A DNA stretch of 14,418 bases from Peptococcaceae bacterium UBA5356 (GTDB taxonomy: Bacteria > Bacillota > Peptococcia > DRI-13 > DTU073). Below, piece by piece: positions 7,093 through 13,214 of this stretch (within the stretch, counting starts at the first letter, position 1; every line of letters starts with the position of its first letter). The notes under the pieces were generated by a model. That model saw only the letters and a program-made list of their open reading frames with translations, ran no database searches and had not been told where the DNA came from. The stretch covers positions 1 through 14,418 of the forward strand of contig DHPU01000033.1 in assembly GCA_002407935.1 (NCBI GenBank), read 5' to 3'. A program made the position numbers and the translations under genes.

Positions 7093-7226
7093 CAAAACAG
7101 ACTTAACGAAAGCGAAGTGATAAAGCAAAGGGGATGACAAGGACGTCAGACCCAGCCCTCGACAGCACATAGACGTGCTGTCGAGGGCGGTTTGCTTTAT
7201 CCTGAGCTAAGTTTTAGTCTGTTCTG
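7093..7226 (+). ncRNA. Large nested stem structure: candidate structured RNA or MITE-like element
   Basis: Complementary segments nest neatly. The outer stem 7093-7103 / 7216-7226 pairs at 10 of 11 positions and continues with AAC/GTT (7105-7107 / 7211-7213). The middle stem GATAAAGCAAA / TTTGCTTTATC is a perfect 11 bp (7119-7129 / 7191-7201). Inside are two hairpins. One is GGG-GA-TGAC, loop AAGGAC, GTCA-GA-CCC (7130-7153), where GA faces GA and could form tandem sheared pairs. The other is a perfect 14-bp stem 7155-7168 / 7175-7188 with loop ATAGAC. The result is a three-way junction of 134 nt. The G-A pairs favour the plus strand. The outer arm ends exactly at the SPFH stop codon. No coding potential and no T-run follow, so it is not a standard terminator. 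I do not recognise an RNA family; a short inverted-repeat element is the main alternative. Confidence 0.55.
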
Positions 7227-8153
7227 TTAAGCTTTCTTCTTATTGTCTTTCATCGCTTCCGATAAAGATACTGCCAGAGAAGCTAAGTTTTGTATTTCGG
7301 ACGGTATAATAATTTTTGTTGCCTGGCCATTAGCCATTTCCGCAAGAGTTTCCAGGCTTTTTAGAGAAATCACCTTATTGTCAGGAGCAGCCTTTTTCAA
7401 CATTTTTAATCCTTCCGCTGTTGCTTCCTGTACTTTTAAAATTGCTGCCGCTTCCCCTTCCGCTTCCCTCATAGCGGCTTCTTTCTTGGCTTCGGCCAAA
7501 AGAATGGCTGATTCCTTTCCCGCCTCTGCATTTAAAATAATTGATTGCTTCTGCCCTTCAGCCACCAGAATTGCTGATTTTTTCTCTCCTTCTGCGCGCA
7601 GGATGGCTTCTCTTCTCTCTCTTTCTGCCTTCATCTGTCTTTCCATGGCATCCTGTATTTCGGCAGGCGGAATAATATTTTTCACCTCGACACGATGAAC
7701 CTTAATCCCCCAAGACTCTGTTGCCGAATCCAGAATACTTCTCATTTTAGTATTAATGACATCACGAGAAGTCAAGGTTTCATCTAATTCCAGTTCACCA
7801 ATAATGTTCCTCAAAGTTGTTGTTGAAATATTATCTATCGCCGATAAAGGATTCTCTACTCCGTATGTATATACTTTCGGATCCGTAATTTGATAAAAAA
7901 CCACCGTATCAATAGACATGGTCACATTATCTTTCGTAATTACAGGTTGAGGACGAAAATCAATTACCTGTTCTTTTAAAAGAATAATCTCAGCAACTCT
8001 ATCGATTAAAGGTATCTTCAAATGAAGTCCCACATGCCAGGTATCATGATATGCCCCTAGTCTTTCTATAACATATGCCTCGGCTTGAGGAACTATTTTG
8101 ATATTAGCTACTATCAGAATAGCAACCAAAATGAGAAAAATATAAAAAAACAC
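7227..8153 (-). CDS. SPFH/stomatin-like membrane protein (QmcA/YbbK type)
   Basis: A 308-aa bacterial stomatin homologue: one N-terminal membrane segment (about 2-18), the SPFH/band-7 domain (about 20-165, including YVIERLGAYH and HLKIPLIDRV), then a long charged helix (165-245) with repeated units such as SAILVAEGQK and SAILLAEAKK. Such proteins assemble into large membrane-bound rings or cages and are linked to membrane microdomains and quality control of membrane proteins. Start: GTG at 8153 lies 8 nt after GGAGG; an ATG at 8160 is out of frame and too close. It follows nfeD by 21 bp; this pairing is the classic stomatin operon partnership. Its stop codon abuts the nested structure at 7093-7226. 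Confidence 0.92.
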   Translation of the reverse strand: MFFYIFLILVAILIVANIKIVPQAEAYVIERLGAYHDTWHVGLHLKIPLIDRVAEIILLKEQVIDFRPQPVITKDNVTMSIDTVVFYQITDPKVYTYGVENPLSAIDNISTTTLRNIIGELELDETLTSRDVINTKMRSILDSATESWGIKVHRVEVKNIIPPAEIQDAMERQMKAERERREAILRAEGEKKSAILVAEGQKQSIILNAEAGKESAILLAEAKKEAAMREAEGEAAAILKVQEATAEGLKMLKKAAPDNKVISLKSLETLAEMANGQATKIIIPSEIQNLASLAVSLSEAMKDNKKKA

Positions 8154-8174
8154 TTTCCATTCCTCCCCCGTTTC

Positions 8175-8603
8175 TTATTTAAGCAATTTACGCACAATTA
8201 AGGTATTTCCTTCAATCTTCTGAACAACCACTCTTTCATCCACCTCAATATCCTCATCCGTACTAGCTCTTGCCGCCCAAAACTGTCCTTTTACCTCTAT
8301 TTGCCCCTGTTTCACCTGCTCTATTTTTTCCCTTACTATCCCTAGTTCATTAATTAAGGCCTGCACATTTGTTTTTGTTGTCCCAATTTTTAGATATTTT
8401 CGGGCAATCGGCCCCGTCAAATATAATAAAACAAAAGACGATACTATAAAAAAGGTAATTTGTGTTTGCAAAGAAAAACCTAGCCAGGCCACGAAAAAAG
8501 CTGCTAAAGCACCTACCGCAAACCAAATCGTGACTAATCCCAAAGTTAATGCCTCAATAATCACAAAAATAATTGCCGCAATTAGCCATAACCAAGTGCT
8601 CAT
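8175..8603 (-). CDS. NfeD-like membrane protein, short form
   Basis: A 142-aa short NfeD (YbbJ type), lacking the protease domain of long NfeD proteins. Hydrophobic segments cover about 3-22, 27-43 and 48-65, followed by a soluble C-terminal domain (about 80-142) ending in alternating strands (QIEVKGQFWAARA, DERVVVQKIEGNTLIVRKL) typical of the NfeD OB-fold. It probably partners the stomatin-like protein encoded immediately downstream. In-frame TTG (8606) and ATG (8603) are adjacent; AGGAGG lies about 7 and 10 nt before them. ATG is chosen here, but TTG is possible. Confidence 0.9.
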   Translation of the reverse strand: MSTWLWLIAAIIFVIIEALTLGLVTIWFAVGALAAFFVAWLGFSLQTQITFFIVSSFVLLYLTGPIARKYLKIGTTKTNVQALINELGIVREKIEQVKQGQIEVKGQFWAARASTDEDIEVDERVVVQKIEGNTLIVRKLLK

Positions 8604-8722
8604 CAAGCTTCATCCTCCTTTTCCTCTATAATTCTTTCTCTGTCTATTAAGTATTTTATAATATACTTTAATTTTAGCTTATAATCCAGAAACTTTAAAG
8701 GGGCTTTGTAACTTTTTTTGTT

Positions 8723-9556
8723 TTACTGTCGTTTCTTCATTTCCCTTACTAAAGCAATTTCCTGAGCATAACCAAGATCATCATTGGGTGTTTCTAAAAT
8801 TAATACAACTTGTTCCATCGCCTTATCGGAAACTATCTTTTTAAGGGTTTCTAAACCTAAATAACCTTCTCCCCATTTAGCGTGGCGATCCCTTCTGGAG
8901 TTCAGAGGAAATAATGAATCATTTAAATGAAAAACCTTTAGTTTATCCCATCCCAAAATTTGCTCTATCTGTTCCTTAAACTTTGTAAAATCGGCAAGAT
9001 CATAGCCTGCACCGGTCAAATGACAACTATCCAAACAAACACCTAACCCCGGATGATAATCACAACCCTGCAAAATCTGGGCAAGCTGTTCCAAAGTATA
9101 ACCAAGCTCCGTCCCTTGTCCGGCCATTCCTTCCAACAATATTTGCGTTTCCTCCGGTATCTCCTTTAAAACACTTTTTAAACCTTCCATGACTAATTCC
9201 AAGCCCTTTTCTTCCCCTTGTCCGCCATGTGAACCCACATGAACAACCAGATAAGGTACGCCCATCTCTTTTATCCTGATTAGATCGTCCTTTAAAGTTA
9301 GTAAGGAAAATCTTCTTACATTTTCCTTTACAGAAGCCAAATTATAAACATACGGGGCGTGGGCTATCAACTTGCCAAAATTATTCTTTTCCATTAAATG
9401 ATCGGCTTTCTTAATGTCTGCCGTATCAAGTTCACGAGCCTTTCCGCCCCGTGGATTACGCGTAAAAAACTGAAAAGTGTTCCCCCCCATCTTTATCGTT
9501 GTTTCAACTGCATGCGTTAACCCTTTAGATATAGATACATGAGCTCCAATCTGCAC
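8723..9556 (-). CDS. nfo: Endonuclease IV (AP endonuclease, Nfo family)
   Basis: Cleaves the DNA backbone 5' to abasic sites and removes 3' blocking groups during base-excision repair. The 277-aa product has all nine expected metal ligands of the trinuclear zinc site: His66 (IAHAPY), His106 (VVHVGSH), Glu142 (LLEGMAGQG), Asp176 and His179 (CLDSCHLTGAGYD), His210 (FHLNDS), Asp223 and His225 (RRDRHAKWGEG) and Glu255 (LILETP). Small departures from common signatures (LDSCH for LDTCH, LEGMAG for LENTAG, KWGEG for IGEG-type) leave the ligands untouched. The start is GTG at 9556 with AGAGGT about 8 nt upstream. The leader contains a heptanucleotide tandem repeat, and an extended -10 element sits upstream of it. 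Confidence 0.95.
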   Translation of the reverse strand: MQIGAHVSISKGLTHAVETTIKMGGNTFQFFTRNPRGGKARELDTADIKKADHLMEKNNFGKLIAHAPYVYNLASVKENVRRFSLLTLKDDLIRIKEMGVPYLVVHVGSHGGQGEEKGLELVMEGLKSVLKEIPEETQILLEGMAGQGTELGYTLEQLAQILQGCDYHPGLGVCLDSCHLTGAGYDLADFTKFKEQIEQILGWDKLKVFHLNDSLFPLNSRRDRHAKWGEGYLGLETLKKIVSDKAMEQVVLILETPNDDLGYAQEIALVREMKKRQ

Positions 9557-9576
9557 TTTTTTTACCTCTTTTCTAT

Positions 9577-9613
9577 CTAACTAACTACTAACTACTAACT
9601 ACTAACTACTAAC
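9577..9613. repeat. Heptanucleotide tandem repeat (CTAACTA)n in nfo leader
   Basis: CTAACTA repeats perfectly four times from 9581 to 9608, continues as CTAAC to 9613, and is preceded by a partial CTAA at 9577-9580. On the transcribed minus strand it reads as TAGTTAG units. It ends 21 bp before the nfo GTG and does not include the ribosome site. Confidence 0.9.
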
Positions 9614-9627
9614 GCTCTTTCTGCTTT

Positions 9628-9636
9628 ATTATATCA
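9628..9636 (-). promoter_or_regulatory. Extended -10 promoter element for nfo
   Basis: The minus strand has TGATATAAT: a perfect TATAAT (9633-9628) with the TG of an extended -10 at 9636-9635. No convincing -35 is present, as expected for extended -10 promoters. Initiation near 9621 would place the whole heptamer repeat in the 5' untranslated region. Confidence 0.5.
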
Positions 9637-9652
9637 TTTACTTTACTATTTA

Positions 9653-9919
9653 CTATTCATCGCTCTCCTTATTCTGTGGTAATTTAGGTGGAAATTCATA
9701 TATCTTACATTCTCCTTGAAGCCGAGAGGAAACCTCCTGTTTTTGTACGGCCTGCTCAAAAACATCACCACTAACTAGGTTGATAATCCGTGTTATTTCA
9801 TTAATACCATCTATTTCACTTTCAACTAAAAAATCACTGGCAGGGGACTGTAAATCAATAAGGTTAGCCAATAAAGCCTGCAGCATTTCTTTGGATAACG
9901 TAATATAAACATGAGGCAT
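9653..9919 (-). CDS. Unrecognised 88-aa protein
   Basis: A soluble, acidic 88-residue protein beginning MPHVYITLSKEMLQALLANL and ending QNKESDE with a TAG stop. There are no membrane segments or signal peptide and one cysteine (in GECKIYEF). The first half looks mainly helical (KEMLQALLANLIDL, GINEITRIINLV), the C-terminus disordered and Pro/Lys rich. I recognise no family. It is probably a real gene: GGGGGA lies 8 nt before the ATG, a perfect TATAAT sits upstream, and the codon composition resembles the neighbours. It stands between nfo and the DUF2062 gene on the same strand, with a terminator separating it from the latter. Confidence 0.65.
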   Translation of the reverse strand: MPHVYITLSKEMLQALLANLIDLQSPASDFLVESEIDGINEITRIINLVSGDVFEQAVQKQEVSSRLQGECKIYEFPPKLPQNKESDE

Positions 9920-9952
9920 AAATCATTCCCCCATTTTAGGTCTTCTTAGTTC

Positions 9953-9958
9953 ATTATA
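9953..9958 (-). promoter_or_regulatory. Candidate -10 element for the 88-aa gene
   Basis: A perfect TATAAT on the minus strand (9958-9953). At 17 bp upstream the -35 position reads TAGCAA, only 3 of 6 to consensus. GGAA-AG-TTCC (9959-9968), a small dyad directly upstream of the -10, might be an operator. Transcription would start near 9946 with a leader of about 27 nt. Confidence 0.35.
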
Positions 9959-10051
9959 GGAAAGTTCCTCCCAATTGCTACACCTTGGACCGGCTGTTTA
10001 GCTGTTTATTTTAAGGCACACATATCTGCCTTGCGCTTAAAGTACCCTAAC

Positions 10052-10082
10052 AAAAAAACCTTAGAGAGCAATTTCTCTAAAG
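10052..10082 (-). terminator. Rho-independent terminator of the DUF2062 gene
   Basis: Minus-strand reading: CTTTAGAGA (10082-10074), 6-nt loop, TCTCTAAGG (10067-10059), then seven T residues (10058-10052). The 9-bp stem has one T-G wobble. A run of six T also follows the hairpin on the plus strand (10085-10090), so it could act both ways. It lies 30 bp after the DUF2062 stop. Confidence 0.85.
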
Positions 10083-10111
10083 TCTTTTTTGGTTTAATAG
10101 GCACTGTTTTT

Positions 10112-10576
10112 TTACAAAGTATCTCGTATGAATTCTTGTGTTCTCTTCCGATATCGTTTTAAAAAGAAATACCCCGCAGTCCAAATTAAAATTAATCCGA
10201 TCAAGCTATTTAGCAAAGATCCTATGATAAACGCCTTCCCAACTAAAAGATAATCTTCTATCCTGAAGTTAATAAAACTTTGCATCACTATCTTTAAATC
10301 TTCTGCCGGAACGCGCATAAATAAATTTCCGATTAGATAATTTAAATAAAAAAAGAAGGGAAACAAAGGCATAAAAACTACCCACCCAACAGTTGCCGCT
10401 GCCATATTTACCCGGCTTAATTTGGCCATCGTTACGGCGAGCAAAGGCCCTACTCCAAAAACAGGATAAAAATGAACAAAGCCGCCCCAAGCCAGCCCAC
10501 CGGCTACAGCTTTAGGCGAATCTTTTAAACGTATTAATTTTAATAAATAATATTTTAAACGACGCCGCTTGTTCAT
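10112..10576 (-). CDS. DUF2062 family membrane protein
   Basis: A 154-aa small membrane protein with the DUF2062 layout: a basic N-terminus (MNKRRRLKYY), then SPKAVAGGLAWGGFVHFYPVFG (about 20-41), GPLLAVTMAKLSRVNMAAATVG and a Pro-rich FMPLFPFFFYLNYLIG segment, then a last hydrophobic helix at about 118-140 followed by a basic tail. The function of the family is not established; related domains occur next to glycosyltransferases, but none is nearby here. It is its own unit: a promoter candidate at 10600-10629, GGGAGG 9 nt before the ATG, and a terminator just after the stop. Confidence 0.85.
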   Translation of the reverse strand: MNKRRRLKYYLLKLIRLKDSPKAVAGGLAWGGFVHFYPVFGVGPLLAVTMAKLSRVNMAAATVGWVVFMPLFPFFFYLNYLIGNLFMRVPAEDLKIVMQSFINFRIEDYLLVGKAFIIGSLLNSLIGLILIWTAGYFFLKRYRKRTQEFIRDTL

Positions 10577-10599
10577 TTTTATTGGCCTCCCCTCTTTGC

Positions 10600-10629
10600 A
10601 TTATACATTATATTTAAACATTTCTCCAA
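10600..10629 (-). promoter_or_regulatory. Candidate promoter for the DUF2062 gene, doubled -10
   Basis: Two perfect TATAAT hexamers lie in tandem on the minus strand (10612-10607 and 10605-10600), one base apart. TTGGAG (10629-10624) is 18 bp upstream of the second. The -35 match is weak (3 of 6), but the position, 24 bp before the start codon, is right. Confidence 0.45.
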
Positions 10630-10689
10630 TAATTTCCTTTCTTTCGCTTAAATTTCAGCAAATTGTAAAAAATATTAAAATGTATCCAT

Positions 10690-10755
10690 TTATTTTATTG
10701 TCCTAACTGCGGCTACGACCATCGATTTATCTGCGAACTTATCACTTGCTCCCAT
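10690..10755 (-). CDS. Possible 21-aa microprotein after the protease gene
   Basis: An ATG one base after the protease stop codon opens 21 codons (MGASDKFADKSM onwards, ending AAVRTIK) and a TAA. The ribosome site is poor (CAGG), so translation would rely on coupling to the protease gene. It could be chance; nothing else supports it. Confidence 0.2.
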   Translation of the reverse strand: MGASDKFADKSMVVAAVRTIK

Positions 10756-10756
10756 T

Positions 10757-11863
10757 TTACCTGATAATTCTGGGCAATTCTACCATCCCTATTCCTTGCT
10801 GTTCACTATTCAAATGAGAAAGCCTCACAGCCCCCCCAGCCATTATTTCCTTAACCCTCGTAGAAGACATTGACCCATGAATATTCAATAAATCAGCTAC
10901 CGTTCCCGTAATATGAGGAGCGGCAAAAGACGTTCCGCTTTTCATTTCATACCCGCCGCCTATCCAAGCAGAAGGAATCTCTACTCCAGGTGCACAAAAA
11001 TCAATTTCCGGTCCTGTACTGGAGAATTGGGCGATTCTATCATACTTATCTGTGGCAGAAACAGCCAAAACCTGCGTAAAACGAGCCGGATAATTAACAC
11101 TATTCCTTTCCCCGTCATTACCTGCGGCTGCCACCATTGTTATCCCTTTATTATCTAAATACCGTATTGCCCCAGAAAAGGTCTTATTGGTTTCGGTAGT
11201 GGAAAAACTCATATTAATTATCTCAATTTGCCGTCTTGCTAACCAGTCTAACCCTTCAATAATATCGGAAAGATTTCCCTTTCCCTCTCTATTAAAAGCC
11301 TTTACGACGTAAATGTCAACATACGGATTTATACCGGTCATGCTGCCGGATTTTTGACCCGAGGAACCAATGATTCCGGCTACATGTGTCCCATGCCCAT
11401 AGTCATCCAAAAACTGTTGCTGTCCATCCAAAGTACTAATGCCCTCTTTAATATTATTCAACAAATCAGGATGATTATAATCAATACCCGTATCAATAAT
11501 CCCTACCCGTACCCTTCTCTCCTTCAATTTGTTCCAAACCTGAGGGGCTCCTATCCGTTTTAAACCCCACCCCACCCTTTTAGCACCTACAAAAGCGGGT
11601 GCTTGGTAAAAAGGTTGCGGCAACCAGCAAAGTTTAAATTCCAGATCATCTTCCACCTGAAACAGTTCTTCGTTACTTCTTACCGCCGCCACTACATTAT
11701 CTTCGGACGGGAACTCACACAAATATCCATCTACAAGAGGTAACTTTTTAATAATTTGGGCTCCGGATCTCTCCAAGGTTTGCTTTAGTAAATTAAAATT
11801 TCCTTGTTCCTGCAAGGTAATAATTTTTTTTACCCTTTTAGAGGGTGTTGTCTTTTCTTCCAT
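10757..11863 (-). CDS. Subtilisin-like serine protease (S8), no signal peptide
   Basis: A 368-aa S8 peptidase with a complete catalytic set: Asp124 (GIIDTGIDYNHPDL), His157 (YGHGTHVAGI), oxyanion Asn249 (AAGNDG) and Ser312 (SGTSFAAPH). Residues about 11-78 (ITLQEQ through VEDDLEFKL) resemble an I9-type inhibitor prodomain. The enzyme begins MEEKTTPSKR with no hydrophobic signal, pointing to the cytoplasm, like AprX or intracellular subtilisins, or to non-classical export. The catalytic domain runs to the C-terminus without extra binding domains. AAGGAG is 8 nt before the ATG. It is divergent from the capA-like gene, and the shared intergenic region has operator-like dyads. Its natural substrates are unknown. 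Confidence 0.92.
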   Translation of the reverse strand: MEEKTTPSKRVKKIITLQEQGNFNLLKQTLERSGAQIIKKLPLVDGYLCEFPSEDNVVAAVRSNEELFQVEDDLEFKLCWLPQPFYQAPAFVGAKRVGWGLKRIGAPQVWNKLKERRVRVGIIDTGIDYNHPDLLNNIKEGISTLDGQQQFLDDYGHGTHVAGIIGSSGQKSGSMTGINPYVDIYVVKAFNREGKGNLSDIIEGLDWLARRQIEIINMSFSTTETNKTFSGAIRYLDNKGITMVAAAGNDGERNSVNYPARFTQVLAVSATDKYDRIAQFSSTGPEIDFCAPGVEIPSAWIGGGYEMKSGTSFAAPHITGTVADLLNIHGSMSSTRVKEIMAGGAVRLSHLNSEQQGIGMVELPRIIR

Positions 11864-11882
11864 GGACTATTCTCCTTTCCCC

Positions 11883-11921
11883 GGCATAAAGTTAATATTT
11901 TTTCCTGCTGTACTTTATGCC
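11883..11921. repeat. Perfect 10-bp inverted repeat, operator-like
   Basis: GGCATAAAGT (11883-11892) and ACTTTATGCC (11912-11921) are exact inverted copies 19 bp apart, centre to centre 29 bp or close to three helical turns. One arm overlaps the proposed -35 of the protease promoter and the other lies just downstream of its -10, as expected for a repressor site. No T-run follows, so a terminator is unlikely. Confidence 0.6.
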
Positions 11922-11923
11922 AA
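11894..11923 (-). promoter_or_regulatory. Weak candidate promoter for the S8 protease gene
   Basis: Minus strand: TTGGCA (11923-11918, 5 of 6) and AATATT (11899-11894, 4 of 6) with an 18-bp spacer. The -10 is poor, which would fit a regulated promoter bracketed by the inverted repeat. Confidence 0.3.
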
Positions 11924-11947
11924 AGAAAGAATTTTCGTCACAATTCT

Positions 11948-11976
11948 AAGACAAGCCTCACCTTTCCTGCTATAAT
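11948..11976 (+). promoter_or_regulatory. Promoter for the capA-like gene
   Basis: AAGACA (11948-11953, 4 of 6) and a perfect TATAAT (11971-11976) with exactly 17 bp between them. The start site should fall near 11983, giving a leader of about 50 nt. Confidence 0.6.
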
Positions 11977-11991
11977 ATTACTATTAGTAAT
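11977..11991. promoter_or_regulatory. Palindromic operator candidate at the capA start site
   Basis: ATTACTA-T-TAGTAAT is a perfect 7-bp dyad around a single T. It begins right after the -10 and is centred at 11984, where transcription should start. A bound repressor would block initiation. Confidence 0.5.
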
Positions 11992-12033
11992 CTACTACTA
12001 TGATTAAGAAGTTTATTTTGAGGTGTGAATCTT

Positions 12034-13179
12034 ATGAAAAAAACGATTTCCCTTTCTTGTCTTATTTTTACGATCTTCTTAACCGCTCTCTGCTCCGGAT
12101 GCGACATGCAGGCTCCCGTAAATAGTCCAAATACTCTTACTGCTCCTGAACCACCACCGCCGGAAAAAAACCTGATTATAAGTGCAGTAGGTGACATCAT
12201 GATGCACAACACTCAAATAAAGGCGGGCCACCAACCTGATTCCGCTACATATGATTTTTCCTCCTTTTTTCAGAACATTAAACCCTTACTCCAGGAATCA
12301 GACTTTGTCATCGGAAATTTGGAAACCACCCTTGGTAATGATCCTTCTCAATACAGCGGTTACCCCCGCTTCAATACTCCGGCTATTCTTGCTAAAAACT
12401 TAAAGGAGGCCGGTTTTGATCTGATTACCACCGCTAATAATCATTGCTTAGATAAAGGAATCAAAGGTCTTAATGATACCTTGCAATACCTCGATGAAGC
12501 CGGACTACTGCACACCGGAACGGCGCGCAGTCAAGAGGAAAAAGAGACAACCCTCATCACCGAGATTCAAGGGATTAAAACTGCCTTTCTAGCATACACG
12601 TATGGCACCAATGGGCTTAATCCCCCTTCGGATAAAACCTTTTCTGTAAATTATCTGGTAGAAGAACAGATTTGTAATGATATAAAAAAAGCCAAAAGCG
12701 AAGGAGCCGAACTGGTCATTGTATGCCCTCATTTTGGACAAGAATATCAAAAACATCCGGACAGTATCCAAACTCAACTTGCGCAAAAACTTTTTGAAAG
12801 TGGAGCAGACCTTATCCTCGGTAACCATCCCCACGTATTGCAGCCCGCCATGGTTTATCAATCCGAAAAGAAGTTTGTGAGCTACTCACTAGGGAATTTT
12901 ATCTCTGCTCAAGAAGGTTTGGCTAGAAAAACCAGCGTTATCCTCAACCTACATCTAAGGATTGATTCAATTACAGGAAAACCCTATTTCAAAAAGGCTG
13001 ACTATATTCCCATTTGGACCAGGCAATTTAAAAAAGACGGTAAGCTTCATTTTGAAGTATTACCCATCGAACAAGTCTTAGCCCAAATTAATACAGGAAA
13101 AGCAACCGAATATACCTTAGCTGAAAAACAAGAAATGGAACAAGCTTGGGAACATGTTGAATCTTGCTTTCCTTATTAA
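12034..13179 (+). CDS. CapA family (PGA_cap) lipoprotein, metallophosphatase-like
   Basis: A 381-aa protein of the CapA/PgsA-like family, a calcineurin-type fold linked in some species to poly-gamma-glutamate or other surface polymers but often of unknown substrate. The N-terminus MKKTISLSCLIFTIFLTALC plus SGCDM is a signal peptide with a lipobox-like CSGC, so it is probably an outer-face lipoprotein. A Pro-rich linker (EPPPP) precedes the domain. Metal-site-type motifs in order: AVGDIMMHN, IGNLETTLG, TANNHCLDKG, CPHFGQEY and GNHPHVLQP. ATG 12034 is 8 nt after GAGGTG; the in-frame GTG at 12025 overlaps that ribosome site and is less likely. There are no other polyglutamate genes (capB/capC) nearby. 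It is followed after 35 bp by the exporter-like gene. Confidence 0.88.
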   Translation: MKKTISLSCLIFTIFLTALCSGCDMQAPVNSPNTLTAPEPPPPEKNLIISAVGDIMMHNTQIKAGHQPDSATYDFSSFFQNIKPLLQESDFVIGNLETTLGNDPSQYSGYPRFNTPAILAKNLKEAGFDLITTANNHCLDKGIKGLNDTLQYLDEAGLLHTGTARSQEEKETTLITEIQGIKTAFLAYTYGTNGLNPPSDKTFSVNYLVEEQICNDIKKAKSEGAELVIVCPHFGQEYQKHPDSIQTQLAQKLFESGADLILGNHPHVLQPAMVYQSEKKFVSYSLGNFISAQEGLARKTSVILNLHLRIDSITGKPYFKKADYIPIWTRQFKKDGKLHFEVLPIEQVLAQINTGKATEYTLAEKQEMEQAWEHVESCFPY

Positions 13180-13214
13180 CTAAAATCTTTTAAAAAAAGA
13201 GGTCGAATATCATA

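Noticed and set aside
6965..7226. Cobalamin riboswitch upstream of cobT
   Set aside because: I found no B12-box-like sequence or the usual long conserved core on the minus strand; the structure present has its pairing signals on the plus strand.
8690..8722. Terminator after nfo
   Set aside because: Only a weak AAAG/CTTT pairing exists and the T-run lies on the plus strand, the wrong direction for nfo.
9577..9613. Short CRISPR-like array
   Set aside because: The 7-bp units are directly adjacent without spacers; it is a simple tandem repeat.
10685..10755. Plus-strand frame reading CPNCGYDHRFICEL, resembling a zinc ribbon
   Set aside because: It has no in-frame start codon, a stop lies shortly upstream, and it overlaps the end of the protease transcript in antisense; probably chance or a remnant too short to support.
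12025..12033. GTG start at 12025 for the capA-like gene
   Set aside because: The GTG overlaps the GAGGTG ribosome site that is correctly spaced for the ATG at 12034, and the signal peptide reads best from the ATG.
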